64,000 nucleotides of DNA, taken from Tubiluchus corallicola. Its lineage: Eukaryota; Priapulida; Priapulimorpha; Priapulimorphida; Tubiluchidae. Shown here piece by piece: positions 34,798-43,154 of this stretch. The position numbers and the translations under genes were made by a program. Each line of letters starts with the position of its first letter. Within the stretch, counting starts at the first letter, position 1. Under the pieces are notes generated by a model. That model worked only from the letters and a program-made list of their open reading frames with translations. It searched no databases and was not told the origin of the DNA. Location of the stretch: contig JAQGDQ010000347.1 in assembly GCA_030141605.1 (NCBI GenBank), positions 131,959-195,958 of the forward strand, read 5' to 3'.

Positions 34798-37700
34798 TTA
34801 AAAACTAATATTTAAACCCAAAGTATATGTACGTGGTAATGGGAAACGACCTGTATCTTTACCGTCACCAGCAACTTCAGGAGAGCTGCCGGAAAACTCA
34901 TTAAAATAAGCTAAATTAGCGCCTGTTAAGTACACACGAGCACTCTGAAAGATATTATTAGCAAGCGCACCATCTAGGTTATAACTCAATGTTACTTCGC
35001 GCAATGCAAAATAGTCGCCCTTTTCCCACATTCTAGAGCTACTACTGTCAATTGAACCTTGATCACCACCTGCGGCCAAGTGGTTTCTTTGACGGTCAAC
35101 TAGAGTGAAAATAGGAATATTTGAAGTTGGATTTTCAGATGTCCATGAATCACGAATCTCAATTGGCCCATTTTGGTTACCCTGTGTCTGGGAAATACCC
35201 TTAACACGTCGTCCATTAATAATATAATGACCAACTGCAAAATCAGTCTTAGCAAATAGATTAAAGTTCTTGTAACTTAAATCAGAAGTTAATCCACCTA
35301 CAAAATCAGGGGTTGTACGGCCAATCACCTCGCGATCCAAGTGATTTATAACATTGTCTCCACTTAAATCTTTCCAACGTGTATCACCTAAAAAGCGCGT
35401 ATCTTTGCGGTGAGCAAACTCCACCGTTCTGCTTGCATGCTCATCAATATCATCTTGCGTTTGATATACCCCATCAAATACATAAGCCACAATAACATCA
35501 TAACCAACACGCTGGCCTTCCTGCAACCCTCCCACATATTTACTTTCACCAGTTGAAGGATCATAAATTTCTGTTCCTCCCTGACGGTTATTCTCTACGC
35601 CATTAGAAGGAAGTGACTTGGCATAATTTCTAACTGAATAGTAAGTTAGTCCCATGCTCCAGTTCCAATCACTGTTTTTGACAATGTCGGCATTTAATTG
35701 CAACTCCAACCCTTTGTTTTGAAGCGTGCCATTGTTTGTTGTTATGGATGAAAAGCCTGTCCATAAAGGCAAAGTAAGGCCTGCAAGCTTGTCCTTAACA
35801 TCTCTGATAAAATAGTCGGCCAACAACGTTACTCTATTATTAAAAAAACCAACATCTAACCCCATATTAAACGTTGTTGAACGCTCCCATTTTAAGTCAA
35901 GTAATGGTAATCTGTTATTAACATATCCCACCTGAGTATTATAAACACTCGTAGTTGCATAAGTCCCAAATACACCAAAGTTGGATAACACTTCGATGTT
36001 GCCATTAACACCATAACTAAATCGAGGCTTCAGAGTACTAACAATTGACTTCACTTTTGAATCTTTGTAGAACTCCTCGTTATGCACATTCCATCCCAAT
36101 GATACACCTGGAAAGAAGTCGTATCTATTATTACCTAAACGGCTTGTTCCATCATGTCGAAAGGTAAGTCCAAGCAGATATTTATAGCCATAACCATAAT
36201 TTACCTGCCCAAAAGCAGAAGCAATTTCATAACCAGTCCTAAAAGAATATGGAATACCTGATGCCTCAGAGCCAACATTCATAGTGTAAATTAAATCAGT
36301 TGGCGAAAGGCGGGTCGCCGCGTTGAATTCAAATCCATTCTCCTTAAAATATTCGAAGCCAACCAAGGCATCTATGCCATGTACATCATTTATACGCTTT
36401 CTATAATTAACCATTGATGTTATCTGATTACGCAACAATCTATTATGTGAAACCGCAGCCTTCCTATCGGTATTTAATCTACCAGAACTTAAGTAGGCTT
36501 TGTTGAACGACTCATTAGAGTTGTTGATTGTAAAATGACTTCCCCTGACTGTTAAAGTAAAATCATTAAGAAATTTATAATCCATCTGAACAGAAGCAGT
36601 CAAACGCTGCTCCAGATTTGACCGAACAAACTTATCCTGATAATATAACGGATTACCAAACCCAAGGTAGGTACCTGGCTGATATTCATTAGACAGGCTT
36701 CCGTCTGGATTATTATTATAGATACGGGAAGTAGGAGCTAACCCCGCAGTTCTTTGGAATAAATTATACTCACTATCATATGGCAAACTTTGATTCGAAT
36801 GCGCATAAATAATATTTGAAGACACCTTGAAAATGTCTGAAATATTATATGACGCATTAAAAGTGCCAGAGTAACGTTTAAAAGCTGAACCAAAAACCAA
36901 TCCTTTATCATCCAGCACTCCTAAGCCAAGATAATAAGTACCTTTATCGTTTCCACCATCAAATGACAGACTATAATCTTGTCCATAACTTTCCTGATAA
37001 AACAACTCGTTCATTTTGTTCTCTTGAAAAATAAGAGTACTGCCTGGATCAATTGGATCTTCCATCGTTTGCCAACCTTCATAGCCTAATAGATACTTGT
37101 TGTCATCTGTTAAGTACATGGTTGTATAAATAGAATTTATTGGGTTATTGCCTATTGCAGCAGCGTGTCCACCCGTTAAAAACTGATCGAGCCATGCATA
37201 ACCCATGACATTCTGTGCGGCTCTTACTCCTAACCGATTAAACTTCACATAATCCGCAGCACCTAGGTATTCCATAGGATCCTTTCTGCGCTTGTTGGCT
37301 GTAAACTTCGACCGGAAAGTCACATTTGACTTTCCCTTTTTCCCCTTCTTAGTCGTAACTAAAATTACTCCGTTAGCAGCCCTTGCTCCATAAACGGCTG
37401 TTGAAGCAGCATCTTTAAGCACTTCCATTGACTCAATATCATCTGAGTTAAGTGCATAAAATGAGCTTGGAACTCCATCAATTAATATCAATGGTGTTCC
37501 CTTTCCGTCAAAACTAGTTCCTCCACGCAACACCATGCTTGGTGTCGAACCTGGCTGCCCTGTTGTCTGAGTAACCTGCATACCTGCAATTGTACCTTGC
37601 AATGCTGTTGCTGCATTAGAACGAGACGCACTTTCCAGAACCTTTGTGTCCAACTTTGCAATAGAGGTAGTCATTTCAGCTCGTGATTGTGTTGTATACC

Positions 37701-38034
37701 CCGTAACAACAACTTCATCCAGCCTTTTTAACTCTTCAGCTAAGACAATGTTAATTGCTCGTTGCTCACCAACAGCCACAACTTGTTTCTCGAAACCAAT
37801 AAATGAAAACACCAATGACTCACCTGGCCTTGCGTTAATCTGGTAAGAGCCATCAGATCCAGTAATGACACCAACTGTTGTATCTTCAATATATACTGAA
37901 ACTCCTGGTAATAGCTCCCCTCCAAGCCCCTTTACAACTCCTGTGATAAGGCTTTGTGCTAGTGCACCACCCCCAGTTAGCCAAGAAAGCAGAAAGACTA
38001 AACCGATTCTTCTTTTAATAGATTTTTTTTTCAT
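34798..38034 (-). CDS. SusC/RagA TonB-dependent outer-membrane transporter of the sialic-acid locus
   Basis: 1078 residues. A signal peptide (to ALAQ) is followed by a carboxypeptidase-D-like domain (GVVKGLGGELLPGVSVYIEDT), the TonB-box/plug region (DEVVVTGYTTQSRAEMT...) with the SusC-family YGARAANGVILVTTKKG, and a 22-strand barrel ending in an aromatic residue (LGLNISF). It should import sialic acid or sialylated oligosaccharide with energy from TonB. First gene of the minus-strand operon, transcribed away from the FadR/GntR regulator, with a palindrome in the shared 100-bp promoter region. It corresponds to NanO in Tannerella by context. Confidence 0.95.
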   Translation of the reverse strand: MKKKSIKRRIGLVFLLSWLTGGGALAQSLITGVVKGLGGELLPGVSVYIEDTTVGVITGSDGSYQINARPGESLVFSFIGFEKQVVAVGEQRAINIVLAEELKRLDEVVVTGYTTQSRAEMTTSIAKLDTKVLESASRSNAATALQGTIAGMQVTQTTGQPGSTPSMVLRGGTSFDGKGTPLILIDGVPSSFYALNSDDIESMEVLKDAASTAVYGARAANGVILVTTKKGKKGKSNVTFRSKFTANKRRKDPMEYLGAADYVKFNRLGVRAAQNVMGYAWLDQFLTGGHAAAIGNNPINSIYTTMYLTDDNKYLLGYEGWQTMEDPIDPGSTLIFQENKMNELFYQESYGQDYSLSFDGGNDKGTYYLGLGVLDDKGLVFGSAFKRYSGTFNASYNISDIFKVSSNIIYAHSNQSLPYDSEYNLFQRTAGLAPTSRIYNNNPDGSLSNEYQPGTYLGFGNPLYYQDKFVRSNLEQRLTASVQMDYKFLNDFTLTVRGSHFTINNSNESFNKAYLSSGRLNTDRKAAVSHNRLLRNQITSMVNYRKRINDVHGIDALVGFEYFKENGFEFNAATRLSPTDLIYTMNVGSEASGIPYSFRTGYEIASAFGQVNYGYGYKYLLGLTFRHDGTSRLGNNRYDFFPGVSLGWNVHNEEFYKDSKVKSIVSTLKPRFSYGVNGNIEVLSNFGVFGTYATTSVYNTQVGYVNNRLPLLDLKWERSTTFNMGLDVGFFNNRVTLLADYFIRDVKDKLAGLTLPLWTGFSSITTNNGTLQNKGLELQLNADIVKNSDWNWSMGLTYYSVRNYAKSLPSNGVENNRQGGTEIYDPSTGESKYVGGLQEGQRVGYDVIVAYVFDGVYQTQDDIDEHASRTVEFAHRKDTRFLGDTRWKDLSGDNVINHLDREVIGRTTPDFVGGLTSDLSYKNFNLFAKTDFAVGHYIINGRRVKGISQTQGNQNGPIEIRDSWTSENPTSNIPIFTLVDRQRNHLAAGGDQGSIDSSSSRMWEKGDYFALREVTLSYNLDGALANNIFQSARVYLTGANLAYFNEFSGSSPEVAGDGKDTGRFPLPRTYTLGLNISF

Positions 38035-38056
38035 AAAGTTGAAATTTTACGTTTTA

Positions 38057-38074
38057 TGTCATACATAAGACATT
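38057..38074. promoter_or_regulatory. Second inverted repeat in the SusC-regulator spacer
   Basis: ATGTC-8-GACAT lies between the main palindrome and the SusC start. Its GT..AC half-site spacing is compatible with FadR/GntR-type operators. Weaker than the 38101 repeat. Confidence 0.35.
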
Positions 38075-38100
38075 GTAAAAATAAACATAAAATTTTTTTA

Positions 38101-38125
38101 TACAAAAGTTTTTAACACTTTTGTA
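38101..38125. promoter_or_regulatory. Probable operator of the FadR/GntR regulator
   Basis: A perfect inverted repeat, TACAAAAGT and ACTTTTGTA separated by 7 bases, lies 9 bases before the regulator ATG and about 70 bases before SusC. Each arm includes cTTTTG, resembling the end of a -7 box on its strand, so a bound repressor could cover both divergent promoters and also control its own gene. Confidence 0.6.
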
Positions 38126-38134
38126 TTAATCACA

Positions 38135-38881
38135 GTGAGAATTATCAGCATGCAAAAAACAGAGAAATCAAATAAGTTCAATCTCGAATCTATTGACTCC
38201 AGTAGCCTAGTTGATAAAGTCGAATCTAAACTAATAGACCTATTAATTTTCCATAAGTTAGGTCCTGGAGATGTCATCCCTAAGGAAATGGAACTTTCTG
38301 AAATGCTAGGAGTATCAAGAACTGTTATTAGGGAAGCTCTTAATAGATTAAAAACAATCGGGCTAATTGAATCAACTAAAAGAAAAGGTTCAACAATAAA
38401 AAGCCCAAACCTGCTCCAATCACTCCGCAAGAGCCTAATTCCCAACATACTCGATCAAACCACTCTCAAAGACACTTTTGAATTACGGCTGGTCATAGAA
38501 ATTGGCATGAGTGATTTGATTTTCAAAAAAGCAGCAGCTGAAGATATATTAGAACTTGAACAAATTGTTGCCTTAGAGCCAGGTTCAACAAAGGAGGTGT
38601 TGTTTGACATTGAGCATGAGGTAAAATTTCATGGGAAATTGTACCAAATTTCTGGGAATAATACATTAATGGATTTCCAATCTATCTTACTACCTGCTTT
38701 CAGGTTTGTTTATGATTCAGGTATGATAAAAAGCCCGGAGCATGGATCAAAATGGATATCTCATAAAGATTTGGTTCAAACACTCAAAAATGGTAATCCC
38801 ACTAAGTTTAGAAATGCTATGCGCAAACACTTAGATAGGCACTTTAAAGGCTATTTCAAGAACCTTGAGGAGCCCAGATGA
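38135..38881 (+). CDS. FadR/GntR-family transcriptional regulator of the sialic-acid locus
   Basis: 248 residues. A winged helix-turn-helix (about residues 30-95) contains KLGPGDVIPKEMELSEMLG, then VSRTVIREALNRLKTIGLI and the wing KRKGSTIKSP. The all-helical FCD ligand-binding domain follows (about 110-240) with FELRLVIEIG, HEVKFHGKLYQISGN and HKDLVQTLKNG, including His residues that bind metal in this class. The start could be the ATG at 38150, since the text before MQKTEKSN is weak. Divergent from SusC, it is the likely sensor of sialic acid, ManNAc or a derivative. Closest functional parallel: NanR of enteric bacteria, also FadR/GntR. Confidence 0.9.
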   Translation: MRIISMQKTEKSNKFNLESIDSSSLVDKVESKLIDLLIFHKLGPGDVIPKEMELSEMLGVSRTVIREALNRLKTIGLIESTKRKGSTIKSPNLLQSLRKSLIPNILDQTTLKDTFELRLVIEIGMSDLIFKKAAAEDILELEQIVALEPGSTKEVLFDIEHEVKFHGKLYQISGNNTLMDFQSILLPAFRFVYDSGMIKSPEHGSKWISHKDLVQTLKNGNPTKFRNAMRKHLDRHFKGYFKNLEEPR

Positions 38882-39045
38882 GAATTACATTACCGAAACT
38901 TCCTCAATCTGAATCAAAGCCTTTCCCCTTAAACAGGTTCTGATATAGTTTTATATTACTTTGGCATAGCATTTATACTAGCTACATTCCAGATACAATA
39001 CTTCACCCCATCATCTGTAGCACATTACACCGGCAGTGGTATTTT

Positions 39046-39753
39046 CTAACACCTTGCAGCTTTCTTCTTCTTACCAACCTTCCCTTTATCTATAACCTTT
39101 TTAAGGTACTCTTCTGCGAGGGGCACTTTACAAGAGGTTTTACCCATCTCTACATTCACTTTCCCAATCAAGCCGGCTATCTCTTTTGATTTTTCAGTCA
39201 GCTCTTTTATGTATGTACCCACAGTAATTACAAATCCGTTCATCGTATATCTGACCCTGTTTGGAGCATTATGAATTTCGTCCCCAATCACATCAAGTAG
39301 TTTACTATAAGTTTTAATATCCAAGTCATCATCTTCATTTACACTGGCAAAATAGGCCAGCGTTGCCCAGCCTGCCGAAGCAACTCCTTCTTTGTCCGAC
39401 TTTATCCATTTTTGGCCAAGCAGAAAACCGTATTCAGTTTCTGCGGCAACCTGAGGGACTATAAATTCACTTAAGTAGTACCAATACGCTTTATCTACCC
39501 ATTCCTCAAGCTGTTTCATTGATATCTTTTTTTCATCAGCCATTAACCCGGCTAAATACATGGCATCTGTATTGCCTGTTTTATATAGTTCTAAAGAGAG
39601 TTCATGGTTTTTCTTTGTTCTCCTGAGTATCTTTTTGAGGTCGCCTACTTTTACTCCATAAAATGGCTCTCTCGCTCCATGCTTCAGGAGAGTCTGTTTA
39701 GTGTTCTTATCTCCATACTCTTCAAGCTGTTTAAGAATTTCTGTTACTGTCAT
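39046..39753 (-). CDS. DNA alkylation repair protein (AlkD/AlkC-like HEAT-repeat family)
   Basis: About 235 residues made of alpha-helical HEAT-like repeats. It begins MTVTEILKQLEEYG and includes REPFYGVKVGDLKKILRR, WVDKAYWYYLSEF and SAGWATLAYFA with aromatic residues typical of the DNA-binding groove, and ends in a basic KKKKAARC tail. Family members are glycosylases or structural readers for bulky or alkylated bases. The longer frame from 39774 adds MVAKISA; I chose the ATG at 39753 because homologues start at this point. It stands alone between two glycan loci and is unrelated to them. Confidence 0.85.
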   Translation of the reverse strand: MTVTEILKQLEEYGDKNTKQTLLKHGAREPFYGVKVGDLKKILRRTKKNHELSLELYKTGNTDAMYLAGLMADEKKISMKQLEEWVDKAYWYYLSEFIVPQVAAETEYGFLLGQKWIKSDKEGVASAGWATLAYFASVNEDDDLDIKTYSKLLDVIGDEIHNAPNRVRYTMNGFVITVGTYIKELTEKSKEIAGLIGKVNVEMGKTSCKVPLAEEYLKKVIDKGKVGKKKKAARC

Positions 39754-39967
39754 AGCTGATATTTTTGCCACCATTAAATATGAGTTTTAAAGTTAAAGCA
39801 TTTATTGCACATTGCAACTGTAACATTGGGAGGAAATACAAAATAGTCGCCCGAGTTTATACCAGGCAGTTCAATGCTCCAGCGCTCAATAACTTTACTT
39901 AAAAGAAAGACCAGTATTTAATACTGATATCGAAATATCAGTTCTTCTCATAGCTTCCTTTATCTTA

Positions 39968-41341
39968 CTATTGATTAACCGTATAGCCTAGCTTTTGTAA
40001 ACCCTGTTGTACATCTTTATTTTTCATAAATAACTTCCATAATAACCCTGTACGGTAATTCTCAATCATAACCGGTATAGGTCCCTGGTCGATAGCCAGA
40101 TACCGTGGCAAATACCAGTTGTGTGTATGGCTGTATGCGTCATATGGGCCATATTTTCCTATTAGCGAATCGGCTTCGGTATATAGATACTTTAAAAACT
40201 GCATGGACTCTTTAGGCGTATATGGAAATGAACTTAAGGCTGCTGTTGGTGAAATCACGCCTAAGTCGCCATTGCCCGGATGATGACCGGCATATCCCTT
40301 CATGGAGTAACTTGATGTTAAACCCCATTGCTTAGGCCCGTAGCCTTTGTATTCTTTAGGATTATCTACGCAGTACTTATAATGAATTTTGGCATGATTA
40401 CGCGTCAATTCACCATAATCGGCATATTTATCTTTTAAGCCATTAGGATTTAATCCCAAATAGGAATAATGAGCCCAAAACAAAGGGCCAATTGGAATAT
40501 CGCTATGTTCAAAGTGATTTAAAACCGTTGGTAGCCCATAGTACACTGTGTCATTGCTAATATTTCCGCTGACGGTCCACCCCTCGTGATAAACCTCGGG
40601 TTTCACACCATGGGTTGGCGATGCAGCAGCTAAAATGTACATGATCAAACATTCGTTATAGCCGCCTACCGGGAAGTCCATTTCCCACTCATACTCAGGT
40701 GACCAGTGCCAGTATAATACATTTTCGCCTCCCTTAGTATACCAATCCCATTCAACCTCATGCCATAATTGCTCAATGTCTTTAACCAACTGTTGCTCTT
40801 CATCATTACCATCTTTAAAATACTCGGCCACAGTCAATAGCCCCTGAATCATAAAGGCCGTCTCCACCAAATCACCACCATTATCTTTTTTACTAAATGG
40901 CCGTACTTTACCTGTTCTGCCATCTAACCAATGAGGCCAGGCACCATGAAAGCGATCTGCTTTAGCCAAGAAATCAACTATTTGCTGATAGCGAGCAAGG
41001 GCCTCCTGTCGACTTACATAGCCACGCTCAACACCTACCAATATGGCCATAACGCCAAACCCTGATCCTCCTAACGTCACCACATGCTCATCGTTTTGCG
41101 GGTAAATTTTATCCATATGGATACGCTCACAAGCCATGCCTGAGTTAGGCTCAGCCCCCGTCCAGAAATACTGGAAAGTTTGATGCTGGATAGTATCCAT
41201 TAATTGCTCATCACTAAGATCACTCCAACTAATGCTCAAAGTGTTCGATTCTACTTTTTTAGATACTAAATTACAGCTAAATAAAGAGCCTATAAGCAGG
41301 CTACAAAGCAGTATGTTGGTATTCTTTCTTAAAGTATTCAT
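39968..41341 (-). CDS. GH144-type glycoside hydrolase (glycoamylase-like domain) lipoprotein
   Basis: 457 residues with signal peptide and lipobox (LFSCN), followed by an (alpha/alpha)6-barrel of the glycoamylase-like family. Recognisable segments are FQYFWTGAEPNSGMACER, VTLGGSGFGVMAILVGVERG, GGDLVETAFMIQGLL, FPVGGYNECLIMYILAAASP, GPLFWAHYSYLG and YRTGLLWKLFM. Characterised members of this family in Bacteroidota are endo-beta-1,2-glucanases (GH144). Acting substrate is inferred only. It is 223 bases downstream of a SusD gene on the same strand, so it is probably the enzyme of that SusC/SusD locus. Confidence 0.82.
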   Translation of the reverse strand: MNTLRKNTNILLCSLLIGSLFSCNLVSKKVESNTLSISWSDLSDEQLMDTIQHQTFQYFWTGAEPNSGMACERIHMDKIYPQNDEHVVTLGGSGFGVMAILVGVERGYVSRQEALARYQQIVDFLAKADRFHGAWPHWLDGRTGKVRPFSKKDNGGDLVETAFMIQGLLTVAEYFKDGNDEEQQLVKDIEQLWHEVEWDWYTKGGENVLYWHWSPEYEWEMDFPVGGYNECLIMYILAAASPTHGVKPEVYHEGWTVSGNISNDTVYYGLPTVLNHFEHSDIPIGPLFWAHYSYLGLNPNGLKDKYADYGELTRNHAKIHYKYCVDNPKEYKGYGPKQWGLTSSYSMKGYAGHHPGNGDLGVISPTAALSSFPYTPKESMQFLKYLYTEADSLIGKYGPYDAYSHTHNWYLPRYLAIDQGPIPVMIENYRTGLLWKLFMKNKDVQQGLQKLGYTVNQ

Positions 41342-41564
41342 TTGTGGTAGTTTTATTTGTAATATGGGTTTTATCCTATTTCTTTATTCAGTAAATATTT
41401 TAGCTATACAAAGGTCTGTTGCTAATGGCACTGATATAATTGTAACACCTGGACTTTTATTCCTTCAAGTGAAATACACAAGCTACTATCGCCAGTGTCA
41501 TCAACACAAATAGCATTTTCTAATATCCTTCATGGTTGCATTAAATTTAAATCTGCTAAAGAAA

Positions 41565-43109
41565 CTACTCTTGTATTGTATGTTTTAAAATAGGTAAAGC
41601 ATCAGACTGCTCAAGAGGGTATGGCAAAAAGACTTTATCCGCAGCAAATGATCTACCATCATAGCTTAACTCACTATAGCGTTCCAAGCGCACCATATCA
41701 TAGAAACGGATGCCCCATTCCATGGCCAGCTCAGCATATTTCTCATCCATCACATCATCTAAACTCACACTACTAAGTGCAGCTAAATTTGCACGGGAAC
41801 GGATAGCATTGACAGCTTCCAAAGCCGTCAACTCAGGACTTAATGCCCCATGAACCAATGCTTCTGCATGCATAAGCAATATTTCGGCATAACGAATAAC
41901 TGTATAGTTTTTATTGGACCCATAGCTTGTTCTACCCGGAATTAATTGTATAGAAGGCAAATAATGTTTTCCACTTGCAAAATAAGCTCGTGCATAGTCG
42001 TTAATGATATCGCCGTCTCTGGTGGTATTCGACACAAAAGGCGGTAGATCGGTATAGTTAGGATCTTCCATTAATTTGTCAATACCCCTGTCGGTAAATA
42101 AAACACTGGTTTCTAAGCGGATCGTCTCACCTCTGTCAAGCATAAACTTAATGAATTTAAAACTAGGCTCGTAGAAACCCCATCCTGAACCCGCACCTTC
42201 AACTGCCGGTGTCCAATTCTGAGGACCATAAAAAGCAAATAGATGGCCGATTCGGTCTCCTGTACTTTGCCCAAAGTCGGAATACTGCAATTCCAGAATA
42301 TTCTCGCGATTAAGTTTACCTGGTATTTTAAACAGCTGATAAAAATCGCTTTCTAAGCGATATCCTCCTTCACTTATAATTTTAGACGTTGCATCTGCCA
42401 CCCCTTGATAGTTTTTAAGCTCAAGTTGTGCAATAGCCTCGATTGCCAGAGCAGTAAACTTATTAACACCACCTGGAACATCCACTCGTTCTCCTGGATG
42501 AATGCTTACCAGGTCACCCTGCACCATCTTCATCTGATCAACAATGTATTGCATAACTTCTGCTTTTTTCTTGGGCTGCAATCCATATAGCTCACTTGGC
42601 TGTGATGTTTCAGGTAGCATAATTGCACCAAATGATCTGGAAATCTGAAGTAACCAAAAGGAGCGTAAGACTATAGCTTCCCCTTTATACTGACTAACCA
42701 ACGTTTTCGACACACCAGCTTGTCTGTATTTTTCAAACTCTTCAATGGCACCATTGAACTTAAAAATGTCGCTATAGAAGCTTTTCCACACTGAGTTTAT
42801 CATCCAAAACCCTTCATCATAAACGTAGCGATCCATATCAGCAAAACCTTGCTGATCACCTTCTCCCCCATGGTTAACATCATCACCCCTCACTGCAATG
42901 GATGGTATGTCTTCCCATCCTCTGGAGGTTATTTCAGAATATACACCCACCAAGGAGGCATACATATTTGACTCGCTGGTGTAATCAATTTCTTCAACAT
43001 ACGTTCTATTTTCAGGCAGTTCATCCAGTAAATCGTAACACGAAGTATTAAGCAGTGTGCTAACTGCCAAAAACAGGACACTTAACTTGACTTTATGAGT
43101 TGTTTTCAT
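41565..43109 (-). CDS. SusD/RagB-family lipoprotein of the GH144 locus
   Basis: About 514 residues. The signal peptide (MKTTHKVKLSVLFLAV) ends at a lipobox LNTSC, followed by a SusD fold. It shows YTSESNMYASLVGVYSEI, AIVLRSFWLLQISRSFGAIML, NKNYTVIRYAEILLMHAEALVHG and the C-terminal MEWGIRFYDMVRLERYSE. The frame extends to 43142, but the signal peptide begins at MKTT (43109). It lies close behind its SusC partner (46 bases from this start). The ligand may be a beta-glucan if the GH144 gene serves the same locus. Confidence 0.92.
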   Translation of the reverse strand: MKTTHKVKLSVLFLAVSTLLNTSCYDLLDELPENRTYVEEIDYTSESNMYASLVGVYSEITSRGWEDIPSIAVRGDDVNHGGEGDQQGFADMDRYVYDEGFWMINSVWKSFYSDIFKFNGAIEEFEKYRQAGVSKTLVSQYKGEAIVLRSFWLLQISRSFGAIMLPETSQPSELYGLQPKKKAEVMQYIVDQMKMVQGDLVSIHPGERVDVPGGVNKFTALAIEAIAQLELKNYQGVADATSKIISEGGYRLESDFYQLFKIPGKLNRENILELQYSDFGQSTGDRIGHLFAFYGPQNWTPAVEGAGSGWGFYEPSFKFIKFMLDRGETIRLETSVLFTDRGIDKLMEDPNYTDLPPFVSNTTRDGDIINDYARAYFASGKHYLPSIQLIPGRTSYGSNKNYTVIRYAEILLMHAEALVHGALSPELTALEAVNAIRSRANLAALSSVSLDDVMDEKYAELAMEWGIRFYDMVRLERYSELSYDGRSFAADKVFLPYPLEQSDALPILKHTIQE

Positions 43110-43154
43110 TATTCCATTTTTAAAGTTATTCTTATGCTTCATTTCAATAATTTT

